From: an uncultured Bacteroidia bacterium
GTDB taxonomy: Bacteria; Bacteroidota; Bacteroidia; Bacteroidales; ML635J-15
NCBI GenBank assembly: GCA_902800045.1
Contig: CADCCZ010000002.1
Coordinates: forward strand, 248,001 to 312,000
Length of the DNA stretch: 64,000 nt
Direction: 5' to 3'
In this document: piece after piece, positions 59,047 through 64,000 of the stretch
How the letters are laid out: each line of letters begins with the position of its first letter
How positions within the stretch are numbered: position 1 is the first letter of the stretch
The notes under the pieces: generated by a model
Databases searched by the model: none
The model's input: the letters and a program-made list of their open reading frames with translations, nothing else
Told to the model about the DNA's origin: nothing
Translations under genes and position numbers: made by a program

Positions 59047-60864
59047 TTATTTTTCTTTCTTTGAGTATTTTATTTTGCGTAACACTATCATTGTCAATCC
59101 GATAAGCAATACTATAAGTACGGGAGCTATTGAATTTATGCATATCCACATAATCTTTTCCGACCTTACTTTTGTAGCATTCAAGGTGCGGCTTTTCAAC
59201 TCTCTCATTCTGAGAGAGATAAGTCCTTCGTCGGCACAGAGGTAATTGACGCAGTTCACTATGAACTGTGTGTTTCCGGGTGTATACTGCGCATCGTAGT
59301 ATTTGTCGTAGCCGAGCGGATAAGGCTGAACCTTGTCGCCCATACGTTTGGTTTCGTTGCGGATGAAGTCTCCGTCGGAAATTACTATCATCTGCGTTGC
59401 TTTGCTTCGTTCCTTGAACTTGAAATCTTTGTTGTCTGTCAATTCTGGCGGAAGCCTGTTTGCAAAGTTCGACTTGAATTCTCCGTCAAGCAGCACCGCT
59501 ATTGGAATATTAGGCTTGTTGAATGTGAGCATCTCTGGTTTCTCGCGTAGGATGTCGAGGCTAATCTCTACCGGATGCGACAACGCCTTGGAGTATGGAG
59601 ACGTCCTTAACAATATGGTTTTCTTTACATTAGGATCTTCACCGACGGTATCGATTGAACTTACGAAGCAAGTACGCATCACGTCGAGGTTCTTTACAAG
59701 CTGATGCTCGAGCAATGTGTCGGGAACTATGAGCGGGAAATAGTACCATGGCTTTGGCTCGAATTGCGGTTTGCCCTCCACAGTGTTCACGCACACAGGA
59801 ATTTGCAGGCAGCGTAAGTCCTGAATAAGGTCGGGATTTATGCGCACACCGTAGTTGAAAAGCTGGTCGCTCAGGTTAATGTCGTTCATCAGGGCCATGG
59901 CGGTCGGATGGTTATTGAGGCTGTCCATGTCGAACTGCATCCATTCCACGAGCCAGATAACCTTTCCGCCATTCATTATGTACTGGTCGATTATGTACTT
60001 GTCGCGCTCGTTGAACCTTTTCTGCGGCTTGGCTATCACTACGCATCCGTAGTCGTCGAGTGCCGTAAGGCTTCCGTTCATGTCGACACGTTCGATGCGG
60101 TAGTATTTCGAGAGCGACGACATGATGTCGTAGGTGCGGTTCTCGTCGAGTTCGTCATGTCCTTCGAGGAAGGCAACCTTGTGTATCTGGCGGCTCGAGA
60201 GCATCCAAATTGCATGAACGAACTCGCGTTCGAGCTCGGTGGTGCTGAGCATGGTATATGGAGTATTTCCCGAAACGCTATTGGTAAGCAGGTTCACGGG
60301 GAAGTCCTTTTCCTTGTATTTTACCAATGCACCAGCGAAAATTATCTTTTCCGATCCGCCCATGCCTTCTTCTTGCACTATATAGGTGGGATTCAAGCCT
60401 TTATTGTAAAGTTGTGCAAAGATTTTCTTCTTCTCAAGCGGCTCAACCTCCTCTTCGTCGGAGAGGAATCCGAACCATTTATGCACAAAACTTTGCTCCT
60501 CTCCGCTATGTTCGGTAAAAGGATTCTTGAATTCGTAGCGGATATTGCTGGAGTATCGGCAAAGGTTCTTCATGAAGTCGTCTACCGTACGCTGGTAACG
60601 AACGAGTTCGGCTGGCAACTCCTTGTCCTTGAGGAATATCTCAATATATATATCATCGTCGATACTATCGAGAACCTGCTTTGAGAAGTCGGATATGGAA
60701 AAGCGTTTTTCCTTTGTAAGGTCTGCGCGGAAAAACACCTGCGACGACAATACATTTAATATTATTATAAGTGCAATAATAAGAATTGCCTGAAATATGT
60801 TCTGGTTGCGGTTCTGACGACGCATCTGTGAAAAGGATTTCCTGTTTTCTGTTTCGTTTTTCAT
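59047..60864 (-). CDS. gldG: Gliding motility ABC transporter component GldG
   Basis: The 605-residue protein has an N-terminal helix (about residues 22-45), a long periplasmic domain and a C-terminal helix (MWICINSIAPVLIVLLIGLTMIVLRKI). The DUF-type ABC-associated core contains AKPQKRFNERDKYIIDQYIMNGGKVIWLVEWMQFD near 265-300 and NTQFIVNCVNYLCADEGLISLRMRELKSR near 535. GldG works with GldF and the ATPase GldA (not in the window). The ATG at 60864 has a strong GGAGG 7 nt upstream, unusual in this phylum. An earlier ATG at 60882 overlaps the gldF stop. Confidence 0.9.
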   Translation of the reverse strand: MKNETENRKSFSQMRRQNRNQNIFQAILIIALIIILNVLSSQVFFRADLTKEKRFSISDFSKQVLDSIDDDIYIEIFLKDKELPAELVRYQRTVDDFMKNLCRYSSNIRYEFKNPFTEHSGEEQSFVHKWFGFLSDEEEVEPLEKKKIFAQLYNKGLNPTYIVQEEGMGGSEKIIFAGALVKYKEKDFPVNLLTNSVSGNTPYTMLSTTELEREFVHAIWMLSSRQIHKVAFLEGHDELDENRTYDIMSSLSKYYRIERVDMNGSLTALDDYGCVVIAKPQKRFNERDKYIIDQYIMNGGKVIWLVEWMQFDMDSLNNHPTAMALMNDINLSDQLFNYGVRINPDLIQDLRCLQIPVCVNTVEGKPQFEPKPWYYFPLIVPDTLLEHQLVKNLDVMRTCFVSSIDTVGEDPNVKKTILLRTSPYSKALSHPVEISLDILREKPEMLTFNKPNIPIAVLLDGEFKSNFANRLPPELTDNKDFKFKERSKATQMIVISDGDFIRNETKRMGDKVQPYPLGYDKYYDAQYTPGNTQFIVNCVNYLCADEGLISLRMRELKSRTLNATKVRSEKIMWICINSIAPVLIVLLIGLTMIVLRKIKYSKKEK

Positions 60865-60875
60865 GTTGTGTCCTC

Positions 60876-61607
60876 CTACCATTTGCGACTTTCGAGTCTG
60901 AGTTTAGAAAAGAAAACAAATAATGCTATCACGCTGAAGAAATATATAATGTCGCGCGAATCTACTACGCCACGGCTAATGGAGCTGTAGTGGTCGTTGA
61001 TGCCGAGCGATTTTACGAAATCGGTTCCTGTTCCCGATGTAACCAGATCCGACAGCAGGTCGAATCCAAGGTAGAATAAGAAGCAGAAAACTATTCCGAG
61101 CAGGAACGACACTATCACGTTTTTCGACAGCGAACTTGCAAAAATTCCTATCGAGGCATACACGGCACCGAGGAAGAAAAGTCCGATGTACGAACCTATG
61201 ATAGCTCCGTAGTCGACATTTCCAACCGGGTCGGCAAGCAAGTTTATCGAAATAAGGAAAAGCAGCGTGGGCAGCAGCGCTATAAGCACGAGCACAACGG
61301 CAGCCAGATACTTCGCCATTACAATCTTGAATTCCGAAATTGGACGGGTTAGCAAAAGCTCCATATTTCCGGTGCGGAGTTCATCGGCAAACATGTTCAT
61401 GGTAATTGCCGGAACAAGGAATAAAAACACCCATGGCGAAATCAGGAAAAGCGTGTCGATGTTGGCTGCATTTACCTGAAAAATATTGAAGTTGGTGGGG
61501 AAAACCCACATGAATAGGCTGACAATCAGCAAGAACACCGCAATTACAAGGTATCCGATTGCCGAACTGAAAAAGCCTTTTATCTCCTTTAAGAATAAAG
61601 TGTACAT
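60876..61607 (-). CDS. gldF: Gliding motility ABC transporter permease GldF
   Basis: The 243-residue integral membrane protein has six predicted helices, starting MYTLFLKEIKGFFSSAIGYLVIAVFLLI. The motif LFLVPAITMNMFADELRTGNMELLLTRPISEFKIVMAKYLAAVVL is near residues 57-100, typical of ABC-2 type permeases. With GldG and GldA it forms a transporter needed for gliding in flavobacteria; its substrate is unknown. A TACTTTTG -7 box lies 23 nt upstream, making it the first gene of gldF-gldG-DUF4340 and probably dnaN. Confidence 0.92.
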   Translation of the reverse strand: MYTLFLKEIKGFFSSAIGYLVIAVFLLIVSLFMWVFPTNFNIFQVNAANIDTLFLISPWVFLFLVPAITMNMFADELRTGNMELLLTRPISEFKIVMAKYLAAVVLVLIALLPTLLFLISINLLADPVGNVDYGAIIGSYIGLFFLGAVYASIGIFASSLSKNVIVSFLLGIVFCFLFYLGFDLLSDLVTSGTGTDFVKSLGINDHYSSISRGVVDSRDIIYFFSVIALFVFFSKLRLESRKW

Positions 61608-61630
61608 TTTTGTGTGTATAAGACAAACTG

Positions 61631-61638
61631 CAAAAGTA
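61631..61638 (-). promoter_or_regulatory. Promoter -7 box (TACTTTTG) of gldF
   Basis: TACTTTTG on the minus strand, 23 nt before the gldF ATG. Confidence 0.55.
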
Positions 61639-61782
61639 ATTCATAATTGTGAAATGGAGAAAAAAAAATTTGGATGCTGCCGTTTATGGGCTGACAGGCT
61701 CACTGGCTGACAGTCTTTTAGCCTTTTCACCCCATTTGCATCTTGTCGCCTAACCAGAAACCTTATTTAGGCATTGACACAT

Positions 61783-61820
61783 TGTCAATTATTAATTATC
61801 CATTGTCCATTATCAATTAA
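61783..61820. repeat. AATTGTCCATTG simple-repeat block
   Basis: ATTGTCAATTATTAATTATCCATTGTCCATTATCAATTAA-type units, the same family as at 26217, 26676 and 38041. Confidence 0.7.
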
Positions 61821-61856
61821 ATTTTAAATCGCACTTCGTAAATCGTAAATAATTTT

Positions 61857-61864
61857 TATCTTTG
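61857..61864 (+). promoter_or_regulatory. Promoter -7 box (TATCTTTG) of the C10 protease gene
   Basis: TATCTTTG, 85 nt before the ATG at 61950, so the mRNA would have a leader of about 80 nt. Confidence 0.5.
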
Positions 61865-61949
61865 CAACCTGTTATTTGCAATTTCCGCAAGCGGACTTCA
61901 CGAAAATTGCAAGATGTTAAATATGAGGTCCTTAATTGGAGTTTATCAA

Positions 61950-64000
61950 ATGATGAAAAAATTATTTTTATGGGCATTATTGGCTGTTTTTACGCTGCCA
62001 ATATTTGCAAAGCATGTTGACGTTGAGACAGCCAAAACTGTTGCCAGAACATTCTGGGAGCAGAACCTTGGAAAACAGACACGAGCAACATTCAGCGATG
62101 TAGCATCGCAGACTGAGTTTACTAAATTTTACATCCTAAACACTGGCGATGGTTTTGTAATCGTGTCGGCCAACGACATTGCAGTTCCTATCTTGGGATA
62201 TTCGGATGCTGGCAATTTCGATCCACAAAACATTCCAGTTAATATGTACGAATGGCTCCAAGGCTACGAGAACGATATTAATCGTGCCATTAGCGATGGT
62301 GTTTCCACATCGGCAGAAACTGCAGCCAACTGGACAAAACTGAGCAGAGGTCAGGGACTATCGCCAAAGCGCAGCAGATCGGTAGAAGCTCTTGTATCGA
62401 CAAAATGGAACCAGAGTGCGCCATTCAACAATCTTTGCCCTTACGACAGCAGTCACGGCGAACGCACAGTAACAGGCTGTGTGGCTACCGCAATGGCTCA
62501 GATTATGAAATACTGGAATTACCCGACACAAGGTAATGGCACTCAGACATATACCCACGAAACATACGGTCAGCAGACAGCAAACTTCGGTTCTACAACC
62601 TACGACTGGAACAATATGCTGAATACGTATTCGAATTCGGCAACGCAGGCGCAAAAGAACGCAGTGGCAACACTTATGTACCATTGCGGCGTGGCAGTAA
62701 TGATGGACTACGGTGTGAGCAGCACAGGCGGTAGCGGTGCTGTTACTGTAGGTTCGAGCAATGGAACTGCCGAATATGCACTCAAGACCTACTTCCTCTA
62801 CAAAAATACACTTAATGGTTGCCGCAGAAGCGACTACACAGATCAAGCATGGAAAAACATGCTGAAAACCGACCTCGATGCCAGCAGACCGGTTATTTAT
62901 ACAGGTAGAGGCGAAGGCGGCGGACACTGCTTTATTTGCGACGGATACAACAACAACGACCAGTTCCATTTCAACTGGGGATGGGGCGGTTATTGCGACG
63001 GCTTCTATGCAATTAACAGTCTGGAACCAGGTACAGGTGGAATCGGTAGCGGAAACGGTACATACAACGAAAGCCAGTCGGCAATATTCGGCATAGAACC
63101 GAATGCCGGTCTTTTTGCAATTCCAAATGCACTTACATTCTCTGGCCTTGGCGACAGCAAGACATTTATGGTTCGTTCGAGCACAGCTTCGAGCCAGTCG
63201 TGGTCGGCAAGCTCAAACCAGTCGTGGCTGACTATTACTCCATCTACAGGCGCAGGCAGCGGAGCAAACACTACTGTTACAGCCACAGCAAGCCGCAACA
63301 ATACAGCCAACGAACGTACTGCTACAGTAACTATAACACAGGGAAGCGCAACGACAACGGTAACTATCGTTCAGCCAAGCGGTATCGCAAATAACCCTGG
63401 ATGCTTCGGATACGATGGCAGTTTTGACACATACAAGCCCCTTGAGCAGGGAAACATGGTAGTTTTATGCAGCGAAGGTTACGGCTACTATACTACTGGA
63501 CATGCAGTTACAAAGGTTAGATTCACCACATACGACGGAGGATTGACATCAGGTTATACAAATTACACTAACAATAGCTTTACAATAAAGATTTACGAAG
63601 GCGGAAGCACCGAATCGCTCAGCAGCGGATATACATCTAATATTGCTGGAGCAATGGGAACACAGGTATATTCACAAAATTATACTCAGGCCTATTCCGG
63701 TGAGCAGGAAGTAACACTCAACACACCTTATATAATAAATGAGAATAATAATTTCTGGATTGCAATAGTAGCAAACGGCAAGACCTTGTTTGCCCTGAAG
63801 AGAATTGCATACGGTTCTCCTATTTCTGCACAAAACTATGAAGGAAGTTCAGAAGCCTTCGATGGAAAATATCTATATTCCGACACAGAAAATGGAACCG
63901 ATTACCTTAATTTGAACACTTCTGCATATTATACCGATGATACAGAGAGCGCATTACAATTATACACTCTCGACTTCGAATTATCATTCTGCACCATCGA
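61950..64000 (+). CDS. C10 family (streptopain-type) cysteine protease, 3' end outside the window
   Basis: At least 683 residues, cut by the window edge. In order: a signal peptide (residues 1-20, PIFAK), a Spi-type propeptide (ETAKTVARTFWEQNLG to VNMYEWLQGYENDI, about 24-115) and the peptidase C10 domain. That domain has catalytic Cys177 in TVTGCVATAMAQIMKYW and catalytic His326 in GGGHCFICDGY, with NWGWGGYCDGFYAI following. A BACON-like domain (LTFSGLGDSKTFMVRSS...SWLTITPSTGAGSG, about 393-470) and a beta-sandwich (about 485-640) complete the visible part. Relatives are streptopain and Porphyromonas periodontain/prtT. The missing end probably includes a sorting domain, which cannot be checked. 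The first ATG (61950) or the second (61953) may be used. Confidence 0.9.
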   Translation, partial: MMKKLFLWALLAVFTLPIFAKHVDVETAKTVARTFWEQNLGKQTRATFSDVASQTEFTKFYILNTGDGFVIVSANDIAVPILGYSDAGNFDPQNIPVNMYEWLQGYENDINRAISDGVSTSAETAANWTKLSRGQGLSPKRSRSVEALVSTKWNQSAPFNNLCPYDSSHGERTVTGCVATAMAQIMKYWNYPTQGNGTQTYTHETYGQQTANFGSTTYDWNNMLNTYSNSATQAQKNAVATLMYHCGVAVMMDYGVSSTGGSGAVTVGSSNGTAEYALKTYFLYKNTLNGCRRSDYTDQAWKNMLKTDLDASRPVIYTGRGEGGGHCFICDGYNNNDQFHFNWGWGGYCDGFYAINSLEPGTGGIGSGNGTYNESQSAIFGIEPNAGLFAIPNALTFSGLGDSKTFMVRSSTASSQSWSASSNQSWLTITPSTGAGSGANTTVTATASRNNTANERTATVTITQGSATTTVTIVQPSGIANNPGCFGYDGSFDTYKPLEQGNMVVLCSEGYGYYTTGHAVTKVRFTTYDGGLTSGYTNYTNNSFTIKIYEGGSTESLSSGYTSNIAGAMGTQVYSQNYTQAYSGEQEVTLNTPYIINENNNFWIAIVANGKTLFALKRIAYGSPISAQNYEGSSEAFDGKYLYSDTENGTDYLNLNTSAYYTDDTESALQLYTLDFELSFCTI

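Larger units (their letters stand above)
61608..61949. other. Divergent intergenic region with promoters and repeats
   Basis: The gldF -7 box lies at 61631-61638 (minus). A GGCTGAC-type degenerate repeat is at about 61690-61720, and an AATTGTCAATTATTAATTATCCATTGTCCATT-type block at 61783-61820. A TATCTTTG box (61857-61864) lies 85 nt before the protease ATG. No gene was seen. Confidence 0.6.

Overview
The window is chromosomal DNA of a member of the Bacteroidota, most likely order Bacteroidales. Four things point there: gliding/type IX secretion genes (gldH, gldF, gldG, a porD-type DUF4835 gene), two secreted proteins with C-terminal type IX sorting domains, a TonB receptor paired with a DUF4249 lipoprotein, and promoters with the TAnnTTTG -7 box typical of the phylum. 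No rRNA operon, prophage, integrase or CRISPR array was seen. One tRNA gene (tRNA-Leu, anticodon CAA) is present.

Layout. 1-3.3 kb: an RsmI-like methyltransferase, an FMN/4Fe-4S membrane protein and an AI-2E family transporter in one operon. 3.7-6.0 kb: a small secreted protein, an AT-rich orphan PD-(D/E)XK nuclease and a phosphoesterase. 6.5-7.7 kb: aspartate kinase. 7.7-20.1 kb, minus strand: a surface-sugar epimerase, a methyltransferase, gldH, a PSP1 protein, DNA polymerase III delta', tRNA-Leu, rsmG, an ECF sigma factor, glycosyltransferase, mazG, an RluA-type pseudouridine synthase, a type IX cargo protein and a PASTA protein. 20.3 kb: fused DAHP synthase/chorismate mutase. 21.8-25.1 kb: tgt, an LptF/G permease and a PagL-like outer-membrane protein. 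25.2-27.4 kb: the GGGtGRT protein and a NifU-like scaffold with a four-helix-bundle gene wedged between them. 27.6-33.0 kb: a second type IX cargo protein and a very large outer-membrane barrel. 34-43 kb: a FAH-family enzyme, a membrane-bound LytTR regulator, a flippase, riboflavin synthase, rsmE, a LolD-like ATPase, a TonB receptor and a DUF4249 lipoprotein. 43.2-48.2 kb: the operon bamD-rpoZ-coaBC-porD-recN. 48.2-51.0 kb: two AT-rich secreted proteins and a three-gene HipB/HipS/HipT-like toxin-antitoxin locus. 51-62 kb: DUF4301, rfbD-rfbC-rfbA, an exonuclease, dnaN, DUF4340, gldG and gldF. The window ends inside a secreted C10 (streptopain-type) protease.

Most genes are housekeeping or envelope biogenesis genes in compact operons, with frequent 1-17 bp overlaps. 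The accessory signal lies in a few places. The hipBST-like locus is bracketed by five copies of a palindromic operator, spaced exactly 41 bp apart within each cluster. Three repeat families fill nearly all the long gaps: (a) arrays of 9-10 nt mini-hairpins such as GGC-GAA-GCC separated by GAAAC spacers; (b) 155 bp elements ending in GTCATTCCG/CGGAATGAC; (c) AATTGTCCATTG-type simple repeats. Several repeat copies directly touch gene starts or stops, and one appears to have replaced the natural 5' end of a lipoprotein gene.
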